Source: Campylobacterales bacterium
GTDB lineage: Bacteria; Campylobacterota; Campylobacteria; Campylobacterales; Hydrogenimonadaceae
Direction of reading: 5' to 3'
Length of the DNA: 5,476 nucleotides
NCBI GenBank assembly: GCA_026986055.1
Contig: JALSPH010000008.1
Span: forward strand, 1-5,476
Shown: in pieces, positions 1-5,476 of the stretch
How the letters are laid out: every line of letters starts with the position of its first letter
Position numbering within the stretch: position 1 is the first letter of the stretch
Made by a program: the position numbers and the translations under genes
The notes under the pieces: generated by a model
What the model was told of the DNA's origin: nothing
The model's database searches: none
The model's input: only the letters and a program-made list of their open reading frames with translations

Positions 1-682
1 GTGGAGCCGCGATGAGTATTACAACTGGCTATATACCTTGAGAACCCGCCTGAACGACCTTAAAAACGACCTACGGATACTCCATATATCGCTATTTAAA
101 AATCACGGCCACTACGCCGCCTCCACGCAGCCGCATCCTCATTCGCAGCTTATAGCCCTGCCGGCGGTACCAAAAGAGTTTTTGAAAACTCTCCGCAACG
201 CTCACGACTACTTTAGTAGGCATGGACGTTCTATATTCGATGCCGTCATATCCTACGAACGCGAAAATGAAAAGCGTCTGGTTTACGAGAGCGAAAACTT
301 CGCAGTCATCTCCCCTTACGCGTCGGCATACGCTTTCGAGACGGAGATTTTCAGCAAAAGGGAGATAGCGTCGCTGGGAGGGCTTTTTGACAGCTCTCTT
401 GCAGAGTTGGCCCGCGTTATGAGTCTAACGCTAAAAGCGCTCTATCGACAATTGGGAGATTTCGACTTCAATATAACCTTCAACACGCCTCCTCTGCAAA
501 AAAACAGCGAGACCGGGGATTTTTTCGACGATACGAGAAACTTCTGGCGTTTCGGAGTTCGTATAGTTCCGCGACTTTTCAGGTTGGGGGGCTTCGAAAT
601 AGGTAGCGGAGTGCAGATAAACCCCGTTCTTCCCGAAGAGGCCGCCTCTTTGCTGAGAGAGAGTATCGAGGAGTTTGAATGA
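1..682 (+). CDS. galT: Galactose-1-phosphate uridylyltransferase (GalT) family protein, 5' end missing
   Basis: The reading frame is open from the left edge (first full codon at base 2) to TGA at 680-682, giving 226 visible residues. Against the roughly 350-residue E. coli GalT, about the first third is outside the window, including the N-terminal zinc cysteines. The signature is FKNHG followed by PHPHSQL. H45-P46-H47 of the fragment (bases 134-142) is the HPH triad, in which the second His is the uridylylated nucleophile in known GalT. A second half-domain follows, with ENFAVISPYAS-AFETEIF matching the C-terminal GalT repeat, and the end resembles the GalT C-terminus (VPRLFRLGGFEIGSG-INP-PEEAA). 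Known GalT exchanges UDP-glucose and galactose-1-phosphate; relatives act as ADP-glucose phosphorylases. Oddly, the His residues that bind iron in E. coli GalT appear replaced (N, G and R). The ATGA overlap with a glycogen synthase gene suggests a role in the nucleotide-glucose pool. The family call is firm; the substrate is not. Confidence 0.88.
   Translation, partial: WSRDEYYNWLYTLRTRLNDLKNDLRILHISLFKNHGHYAASTQPHPHSQLIALPAVPKEFLKTLRNAHDYFSRHGRSIFDAVISYERENEKRLVYESENFAVISPYASAYAFETEIFSKREIASLGGLFDSSLAELARVMSLTLKALYRQLGDFDFNITFNTPPLQKNSETGDFFDDTRNFWRFGVRIVPRLFRLGGFEIGSGVQINPVLPEEAASLLRESIEEFE
668..673 (+). promoter_or_regulatory. Ribosome binding site of the first glgA
   Basis: GAGGAG lies inside the last codons of galT, 5 nt before the ATG at 679. 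It supports 679 as the start and, with the ATGA stop/start overlap, translational coupling of the two genes. Confidence 0.75.
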
Positions 683-2088
683 GACTCCTTTTCGCTGCGG
701 CCGAAATCTTTCCCTATGCAAAGAGCGGCGGGCTTGCCGACATAGCCCACGCGCTTACAAAAGAGCTTGCCGAAAGTGTCGACGTAACCGCCGTCATGCC
801 CCTTTACGCCTCGATAGACAAAAAGTTGCACTCCATTCGCCCGACCGGAAAGAGATTCTCTTTCAAGATAGCCGATGCCTCTTACGATGTGGAGCTTTTC
901 AAAGGTAACGACGGCCTTCGTGAGACTATCTTCATATACAATCCTACTCTTTGCGACAGAAAGGGGCTCTACGGCCCTCCAGGAGGCGCTTACGAAGATA
1001 ACGACGTAAGGTTTATGATATTTTGCAAAGCGATTGTGGAGATAGCCAGAAGTTACTCCTTCGACATACTCCATCTAAACGATTGGCATACGGCCATGGC
1101 CGCCCTTTTGGCACGCAAAAGCGCTTTAAGGTGCAAGATCGTTTTCACTATTCACAACCTCGCCTACCAGGGGCTCTTTCCCAAAGAGAGTCTTGAGCGT
1201 ACGGGAGTCTCGAAAAAGCACTTCAATATGGAGGAGTTGGAGTTCTACGGGCAGGTGAACTGGATGAAAGGTGCTATCGCCCATGCAGATGCGGTAACTA
1301 CGGTCAGCCCAAGCTATGCGGTCGAGATACAGGAGGCAGAATTTGGTTGCGGTCTGGACGGCTTCCTTCGAAAGCATAGCCGTAAACTTGTAGGTATATT
1401 GAACGGTATAGACACAAATATTTACGATCCCTCAAGAGACCCCGCTTTGGCTGCAAACTATTCGCATAACGATTTGAAGGGGAAAGAGGTATGCAAAAAA
1501 GCTCTCCTCGATGAAATTGATATAAAAAAATATGAACAGCCTCTCTTTATCTTTATAGGGCGTTTCGTGGAGCAAAAAGGTGTAGGCCTGATAGCGGAAG
1601 CTATGGAGGAGATGGCGAAACGCCCAATGACGGTAGCGATACTGGGCGAGGGAGAAAAGAGTCTGGAGAGCGAGCTTGAAAAGTGTGCGGAAAAATACCC
1701 GGATGTAAGTTTGAGACTCGGCTACGACGAAGAGCTTTCACATAGAATGTATGCCGCTGCCGACTTTCTTCTGATGCCCTCAAGGTTCGAGCCGTGCGGA
1801 TTGAACCAGATGATAGCTATGCGTTACGGAACGGTTCCGATAGTGCACTCCGTTGGAGGTCTTCGAGATACGGTACACCCCATAAATTTCAAAAACTGTA
1901 TGTGCGGAGCGGGGTTTGTTTTCGAGCGTTTCGAGCGTTCGCACTTTTTGAAAGCGGTGGAGGATGCGCTGGAACTCTACTCGAAGAGAGGCAGACTGAA
2001 GAGAGTCGGAGTGTTCGATATGAAGTGCGACTTCTCCATAAAAAAGTGTGCGAAATCCTATCTTGAGCTTTACGGGAGGCTATTGTGA
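679..2088 (+). CDS. glgA: Glycogen synthase, first copy (GT5 family)
   Basis: This cytoplasmic enzyme transfers glucose from ADP-glucose (or another NDP-glucose) to the non-reducing end of alpha-1,4-glucan. The 469 residues are close to the usual 470-490 and complete. The N-terminal GT5 domain starts with the donor-binding KSGGLAD loop (K15; KTGGLAD is commoner), then NDWHT (134-138), FTIHNLAYQG (156-165) and the ADAVTTVS strand (203-210). The C-terminal GT-B domain has FIGRFVEQKG (R295, K300, the phosphate-contacting pair) and SRFEPCGLNQ (E371, the conserved active-site Glu). All key residues are present, so it is probably active. ATG 679 is chosen because family members begin at this point, and it has a good SD. 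It overlaps galT by 4 bp and the downstream kinase by 4 bp. It is only moderately similar to the second GlgA here, and the loop before the last helices differs (NCMCGAGF). Donor preference cannot be read from sequence. Confidence 0.95.
   Translation: MRLLFAAAEIFPYAKSGGLADIAHALTKELAESVDVTAVMPLYASIDKKLHSIRPTGKRFSFKIADASYDVELFKGNDGLRETIFIYNPTLCDRKGLYGPPGGAYEDNDVRFMIFCKAIVEIARSYSFDILHLNDWHTAMAALLARKSALRCKIVFTIHNLAYQGLFPKESLERTGVSKKHFNMEELEFYGQVNWMKGAIAHADAVTTVSPSYAVEIQEAEFGCGLDGFLRKHSRKLVGILNGIDTNIYDPSRDPALAANYSHNDLKGKEVCKKALLDEIDIKKYEQPLFIFIGRFVEQKGVGLIAEAMEEMAKRPMTVAILGEGEKSLESELEKCAEKYPDVSLRLGYDEELSHRMYAAADFLLMPSRFEPCGLNQMIAMRYGTVPIVHSVGGLRDTVHPINFKNCMCGAGFVFERFERSHFLKAVEDALELYSKRGRLKRVGVFDMKCDFSIKKCAKSYLELYGRLL
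1786..1811 (+). repeat. 26-bp direct repeat, copy 1 (in first glgA)
   Basis: This stretch encodes FEPCGLNQ plus part of the next codon and is identical, base for base, to 4261-4286 in the second glgA. Flanking bases differ. It is the codon stretch around the active-site Glu, so shared protein constraint explains part of the identity but not every third-base match. Confidence 0.9.
2074..2079 (+). promoter_or_regulatory. Ribosome binding site of the ROK kinase
   Basis: GGGAGG sits within the final codons of the first glgA, 5 nt before a GTG start at 2085. It decides in favour of the GTG start, which overlaps the glgA stop as GTGA. Confidence 0.78.
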
Positions 2089-2933
2089 GCAGGCTTGCTA
2101 TAGATGCAGGAGGGACCTGGCTCAGATATGAAGTGGTCGGTCAAAAGAGTCTTTGCGGAAGAGTCTCATCCAAAGATGTCGATCTCTGGCAATTCATATC
2201 TTCTATGCTCGAAAAGGAGCCTGATATCGACGCCGTCGCCGTCTCTTTCGCCGGACAGGTTCACGAAGGTGAAATCATCTCCGCACCGAACATCAAGGTT
2301 AAAGAGCGGGAGCTTCAGACACTTGCCGAAACTCTTTACGGCATACCGCTCAAAATCGAAAACGACCTCAACTGCGCCGCACTTGCGGAGTCTGTCTATT
2401 GGAACGAAAAGGAGCTTGTGGCTATCTACTCCGGAACCGGCCTCGGAGCCGGCATAGTTAGCAGGGGCGAGATATTGCACGGTTGGCGATCTCTTGCGGG
2501 CGAGATAGGCCATATACCCTACAAAGAGGCACCTTTTACCTGCGGATGCGGGAAAAGGAACTGTATAGAGCTATATGCTTCGGGAAGCGGCTTGCAAAAG
2601 TGGATGAGAGAGTATGGGTGCAAAGGGGAGCCCGATCTTAGCCGGCTGAGAGAGTCGCTAAAGAGTGAGTGCAGAGAGATAGCAAAAATGTACGAAGAGG
2701 CTCTTTTGCACGCCGTAGCCACTGCCGTGACTCTTTTGAACCCCAAAGCGGTCGTTTTGGGAGGAGGTGTCGTAGAGCATAACCCATATCTTGTGGAAGT
2801 CGTCAGGAGAGATATAGCCAATGTCGCTCTGAAGCCAAGCTGCGAAGCCCTTGAAATCAGGATGAGCGAAATAGAGGATGCCTCTTTGGAGGGGGCGAAG
2901 CTTCTATTGGATACAATAACTTATGAGTTATGA
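2085..2933 (+). CDS. ROK-family sugar kinase, probable glucokinase
   Basis: It is expected to use ATP to phosphorylate glucose to glucose-6-phosphate in the cytoplasm, which would feed glucose-1-phosphate and glycogen synthesis. The 282 residues are slightly short of the usual ~300. The phosphate-binding DAGGT is at 7-11. IENDLNCAALAE (91-102) carries the expected catalytic base D94, and SGTGLGAG (116-123) is the second nucleotide loop. GEIGH (139-143) gives the sugar-contacting E140 and H143. The ROK zinc motif CGCGKRNC supplies C153, C155 and C160, with H143 as fourth ligand and E162 following. LGGGVV comes near the C-terminus. Start is GTG 2085, overlapping the glgA stop. The last residues (TYEL) and stop codon are encoded by the first units of a heptamer tandem array. 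Glucose specificity is inferred from the pathway; ROK enzymes also include fructo-, manno- and N-acetylhexosamine kinases. A ROK repressor is unlikely because no N-terminal helix-turn-helix domain is present. Confidence 0.9.
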   Translation: MSRLAIDAGGTWLRYEVVGQKSLCGRVSSKDVDLWQFISSMLEKEPDIDAVAVSFAGQVHEGEIISAPNIKVKERELQTLAETLYGIPLKIENDLNCAALAESVYWNEKELVAIYSGTGLGAGIVSRGEILHGWRSLAGEIGHIPYKEAPFTCGCGKRNCIELYASGSGLQKWMREYGCKGEPDLSRLRESLKSECREIAKMYEEALLHAVATAVTLLNPKAVVLGGGVVEHNPYLVEVVRRDIANVALKPSCEALEIRMSEIEDASLEGAKLLLDTITYEL

Positions 2934-2976
2934 GTTATGAGTTATGAGTGTTGAGTGTTGAGTGTTGAGTGTTGAG
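2921..2976 (+). repeat. Heptamer tandem array: 4 x TTATGAG then 4 x TGTTGAG
   Basis: Eight perfect 7-bp units run head to tail: TTATGAG at 2921-2948 and TGTTGAG at 2949-2976. The two unit types differ only at their second and third bases and share TGAG. The array starts in the last codons of the kinase gene and supplies its TGA stop (2931-2933). It continues into the intergenic gap. Perfect units in two homogeneous blocks are what replication slippage produces. Simple heptamer repeats are known in other bacteria, for example cyanobacteria; no function can be assigned here. Confidence 0.97.
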
Positions 2977-3102
2977 TTTGGGATTGGAGTTTCGCTTCAT
3001 TTCTATTCGACAAATGACTATTTACTAACGACCATCGAATAAATTTAGTTGTCTACTCTCGATCTCAATTTTTCAAAGAGTTCTAAAGAAAGGATAAACC
3101 GC
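2977..3102. other. Intergenic gap upstream of the second glgA, with a 7-bp inverted repeat
   Basis: Between the heptamer array and the second glgA there is no supported gene. The only structure found is TATTCGA (3004-3010) matched exactly by its reverse complement TCGAATA (3035-3041), with 24 bases between. This could be a weak stem or a spaced operator, or chance. The stretch is more AT-rich than the genes around it and would be the natural place for a promoter of glgA-glgB, but I see no -35/-10 pair with good match and spacing. There is no GC-rich hairpin with a T-run, so read-through from the kinase gene is possible. Confidence 0.4.
3089..3094 (+). promoter_or_regulatory. Ribosome binding site of the second glgA
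   Basis: AAAGGA lies 8 nt before ATG 3103. It favours this start over the in-frame TTG at 3049, which would add 18 residues that the family does not have and has no visible SD. Confidence 0.75.
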
Positions 3103-4590
3103 ATGAGAGACGCTTTAAATATACTTTTTACCGCCTCCGAAGCGGTTCCCTTTGCCAAAACCGGAGGTTTGGCCGATGTGGCGGGCGCACTTCCAAAGGC
3201 GCTGGAGCAGATTGGGCATAACGTAGTCGTCGTGATGCCGAGGTACTACTCCATAGATCGTTCTAAACTTGAACATATACCCGGACCTCTCGGTGTTCCA
3301 ATGGGGCCTATGGGTACGCTTTGGGCAGGTGTATTCAAAGGCACTCTTCCGGGCAGCGACGTACCGGTCTACTTCATAGACTACGAAGCCTTCTACGGGA
3401 GGTCGGGGCTATACGCCGACGAGAACGGTTTCAGCTACGAAGATAACGACAAGAGATTTATATTTTTAAGCAAAGCTGCATTCGAGCTCGCTTCAAAGAT
3501 AGATTTCAAGCCCGACATCATACACTCCCACGACTGGCACACCGCGATTCAACCCATTTTGCAAAAGAGCAGGTACGCTTTCGACGAGAGGTTCAAAGAT
3601 GCCGCTACGATACTAACTATACACAATCTTCAGCACCAGGGGCACTTTTTCAAAGGAGCGGTTGACGTTATGGAGGTGGGTTGGGAGCGCTTCAACCCGC
3701 ACGAACTAGAATCTATGGACGGCGTGAACTTTCTAAAAGGGGGCATAGCCGCTGCAGACGCCGTAACCACGGTAAGCAGAAAGTACGCCAGAGAGATTCA
3801 GACCCCGCACTTCGGTTTCGGACTCGAAGAGCACATAAGAGCCCACAGCCACAAACTCTACGGCATACTCAACGGTGTGGACTACTCCGAGTGGAATCCT
3901 GCTAAAGACCGCTACATAGCGAAAAACTACGACATAGACGACTTAAGCGGCAAAGCGGAGTGCAAAAGAGAGCTTCAGGGCCGTTTCGGCCTGCCAGAGT
4001 TTCACGACGTTCCGCTTGTGGGTTTCGTCGGCCGTTTTGCTGAGCAGAAGGGAATAGGACTCATAGCCCAGACGGTCGAGAGATTGGTCCATCTTGGTAT
4101 ACAGTTTGTAATGCTGGGAACCGGAGAGAAGTGGGCGGAGGGGTTTTTCAGCGACGTGTCGGCCCGCTATCCGGACAACTTCGGATGCCACGTGGGCTAC
4201 TCCGAAGAGCTTGCTCACAAGATAGAAGCGGGGTGCGACCTCTTTTTGATGCCTTCACTCTTCGAGCCGTGCGGATTGAACCAGATATACTCACTTCGCT
4301 ACGGCACACTTCCTGTCGTAAGGGCCACCGGAGGGCTTGACGATACGATAGTAAACTACGACCCCGCAACGGGTGAAGGAAACGGCTTCAAATTCCATGA
4401 CGCGACCGCCGATGCGCTCTACAACACTTTGAAGTGGGCCGTGGAGACGTACAGGTATGAGAAAGATGCCTACCGTACGATGCAGAAAAGGGGTATGGAG
4501 GCGCGTTTTGGCTGGGAAGAGTCGGCAAAAGCGTATGAAGATATATATCTACACGCCATTTACAAAAAAGCGGCAGAAAAACATAGGTGA
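3103..4590 (+). CDS. glgA: Glycogen synthase, second copy (GT5 family)
   Basis: It has the same reaction class as the first copy, extending alpha-1,4-glucan from NDP-glucose. From ATG 3103 it is 495 residues, a normal length, and begins with the family's usual ILFTASEAVPFAKTGGLADVAGALP (donor-loop K19). HSHDWHTA lies at 141-148, LTIHNLQHQG at 171-180, ADAVTTVS at 218-225, GFVGRFAEQKG with R311 and K316, and PSLFEPCGLNQ with active-site E388. ATGEGNGFKF keeps the usual glycine-rich loop before the C-terminal helices. It looks closer to the canonical GlgA pattern than the first copy (KTGGLAD rather than KSGGLAD, a fuller N-terminal domain). An alternative TTG start at 3049 was rejected. The gene lies just 3 bp before glgB, so it probably shares a transcript with it. 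Whether it is transcribed from its own promoter in the preceding gap or by read-through is unknown. Confidence 0.96.
   Translation: MRDALNILFTASEAVPFAKTGGLADVAGALPKALEQIGHNVVVVMPRYYSIDRSKLEHIPGPLGVPMGPMGTLWAGVFKGTLPGSDVPVYFIDYEAFYGRSGLYADENGFSYEDNDKRFIFLSKAAFELASKIDFKPDIIHSHDWHTAIQPILQKSRYAFDERFKDAATILTIHNLQHQGHFFKGAVDVMEVGWERFNPHELESMDGVNFLKGGIAAADAVTTVSRKYAREIQTPHFGFGLEEHIRAHSHKLYGILNGVDYSEWNPAKDRYIAKNYDIDDLSGKAECKRELQGRFGLPEFHDVPLVGFVGRFAEQKGIGLIAQTVERLVHLGIQFVMLGTGEKWAEGFFSDVSARYPDNFGCHVGYSEELAHKIEAGCDLFLMPSLFEPCGLNQIYSLRYGTLPVVRATGGLDDTIVNYDPATGEGNGFKFHDATADALYNTLKWAVETYRYEKDAYRTMQKRGMEARFGWEESAKAYEDIYLHAIYKKAAEKHR
4261..4286 (+). repeat. 26-bp direct repeat, copy 2 (in second glgA)
   Basis: It is the partner of 1786-1811, in the same orientation and reading frame. 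The offset is 2475 bp, a multiple of three, so a crossover between the copies would leave one in-frame hybrid synthase and remove the kinase gene. Confidence 0.9.
4585..4590 (+). promoter_or_regulatory. Ribosome binding site of glgB, overlapping the glgA stop
   Basis: AGGTGA can pair with the 3' end of 16S rRNA. Its AGG ends 6 nt before ATG 4594. The last three bases are the TGA stop of the second glgA, so termination and glgB initiation occur at the same spot. Confidence 0.65.
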
Positions 4591-4593
4591 CGA

Positions 4594-5476
4594 ATGGGTA
4601 AGATCTACTACGACATAACCAGGTTCAGCGATATGGACATATACCTCTTCAAAGAGGGGACCCATGTGAAGCTTTACGAAAAGATGGGCGCTCATATAAT
4701 GCGAAGAGATGGAGAGGAAGGTGTCTACTTCGCGGTATGGGCTCCAAATGCAGCCGCCGTAAGCGTCGTAGGCGACTTCAACTCCTACGACCCGGCCGCG
4801 CACCCTCTGAAAATAAGAAGCGACGGCTCCGGAATATGGGAGGGGTTCGTAGCGGGAGCCAAAAGGGAAGATACATATAAATACCACATAGTCTCATCTT
4901 TCGACGGCAGAGTGCAGCTTAAAGCGGACCCATACGCCAAGTATGCGGAGCGTCCGCCTAACTCTGCTTCGGTTGTCTGGAGTCTGGAGGGGTACGAGTG
5001 GGGAGACGATGCATGGATGGAGTTTCGAAAAGATAGAAACGGTCACGACAAGCCGATATCTGTCTATGAGGTCCATTTGGGTTCATGGAGAAGAAAGGTC
5101 GAAGAGCAGAACCGTGCTTTGAGCTACAGGGAGGCGGCAGAGGAGCTTGCCGACTACCTCAAGCGGATGAACTACACACATGTAGAGATCATGCCCATAA
5201 CGGAGTACCCTTTCGAAGGGTCGTGGGGATACCAGGTAACAGGCTACTTCGCTCCTACGGCACGTTACGGAACTCCGCAGGATTTCATGTTTTTCGTAGA
5301 TACGATGCACCGAAACGGCATAGGGGTCATAATGGACTGGGTCCCCTCCCACTTCGTAACGGACGGGCACGGGCTCGTCAATTTCGACGGTACATGCCTC
5401 TACGAACATATGGACCCGAGACTCGGCTACCATCCCGAGTGGAGCAGCGCCATTTTCAACTACGGCCGCAACGAGG
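4594..5476 (+). CDS. glgB: 1,4-alpha-glucan branching enzyme (GH13), 3' end missing
   Basis: This enzyme cuts alpha-1,4-glucan chains and re-attaches them by alpha-1,6 bonds, giving glycogen its branches. ATG 4594 opens a frame that runs off the right edge after 294 codons; family members have roughly 630-730 residues, so under half is visible. About 25 residues precede a CBM48-type beta-sandwich (roughly 25-115; VYFAVWAPNAAAVSVVGDFN and KYHI are typical). There is no extra N-terminal module like that of the longer E. coli type. The GH13 barrel begins at YEVHLGSW (158-165), followed by VEIMPITEYPFEGSWGYQVTGY and the region I motif DWVPSHF (248-254). DGTCLYEH and IFNYGRNE are branching-enzyme hallmarks. 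The catalytic Asp and Glu of regions II and III lie beyond the window, so activity cannot be judged. Co-transcription with the second glgA is expected from the 3-bp gap. Confidence 0.96.
   Translation, partial: MGKIYYDITRFSDMDIYLFKEGTHVKLYEKMGAHIMRRDGEEGVYFAVWAPNAAAVSVVGDFNSYDPAAHPLKIRSDGSGIWEGFVAGAKREDTYKYHIVSSFDGRVQLKADPYAKYAERPPNSASVVWSLEGYEWGDDAWMEFRKDRNGHDKPISVYEVHLGSWRRKVEEQNRALSYREAAEELADYLKRMNYTHVEIMPITEYPFEGSWGYQVTGYFAPTARYGTPQDFMFFVDTMHRNGIGVIMDWVPSHFVTDGHGLVNFDGTCLYEHMDPRLGYHPEWSSAIFNYGRNE

Noticed and set aside
442..1074. Long open frame on the - strand (210 codons) across the galT-glgA junction
   Set aside because: It lies wholly opposite two well-supported coding frames, shows no recognisable domain, and is what a shadow of a biased coding strand looks like.
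2085..2933. ROK transcriptional repressor of the operon
   Set aside because: The protein begins directly with the kinase phosphate loop (DAGGT at residue 7) and has no N-terminal DNA-binding domain.
2921..2976. CRISPR array or terminator at the heptamers
   Set aside because: Units are 7 bp with no spacers, and direct C-free repeats cannot form a terminator hairpin.
2977..3048. Sigma-70-type promoter for glgA-glgB (TCGACA at 3007 as -35, TATTTA at 3019 or TAAATT at 3040 as -10)
   Set aside because: Candidate boxes are weak and their spacing (6 or 27 bp) is wrong, so no pair can be supported.
3049..3102. TTG start at 3049 giving the second GlgA an 18-residue extension
   Set aside because: There is no SD ahead of it, the extra residues are not a signal peptide and do not match the family start, while ATG 3103 has AAAGGA at 8 nt.
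5083..5433. Open frames on the - strand opposite glgB (4549-4887, 4894-5076, 5083-5433)
   Set aside because: They mirror an unmistakable GlgB frame on the + strand and have no independent motif or good start signal.

Overview
The window is a bacterial glycogen-metabolism gene cluster with every gene on the + strand. In order it holds the 3' part of a galactose-1-phosphate uridylyltransferase (GalT)-family gene, a glycogen synthase gene (first glgA), a ROK-family sugar kinase, a second and clearly different glgA, and the 5' part of a glycogen branching enzyme gene (glgB) that runs off the right edge. Nothing coding was found on the - strand; the open frames there look like shadows of these genes.

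Bases 1-2933 form a tightly packed set. galT and the first glgA overlap by an ATGA, and the first glgA and the kinase gene overlap by a GTGA, each with a Shine-Dalgarno (SD) sequence inside the upstream gene. This is the arrangement of a translationally coupled operon. Bases 2934-3102 are the only real gap. It opens with eight 7-bp tandem units (four TTATGAG, then four TGTTGAG), which begin inside the kinase gene and carry its stop codon. Beyond that lie a weak inverted repeat and the SD of the second glgA. I could not identify a convincing promoter or terminator there. The second glgA and glgB (3103-5476) are 3 bp apart and clearly co-transcribed.

The genes suggest one pathway. The ROK kinase would phosphorylate free glucose (inferred substrate), the two GlgA proteins would extend alpha-1,4-glucan from a nucleotide-glucose donor, and GlgB would add alpha-1,6 branches. 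The GalT-like protein would interconvert hexose-1-phosphate and nucleotide sugar; in this setting it may work on the glycogen precursor pool rather than on dietary galactose. No ADP-glucose pyrophosphorylase (glgC), phosphorylase or debranching gene is visible here.

The organism is a bacterium of moderate GC content. Frequent ATA, AGA and AGG codons, the style of the proteins and the twin-glgA/ROK/GalT arrangement suggest Campylobacterota (Sulfurimonas/Sulfurovum/Hydrogenimonas-like), but this is recollection and inference, not a database result. No mobile element, RNA gene or CRISPR was seen. I do not see a wholly new system. The points most worth following are the GalT-like enzyme lacking the usual iron-site histidines, the paired divergent synthases, and the heptamer array.
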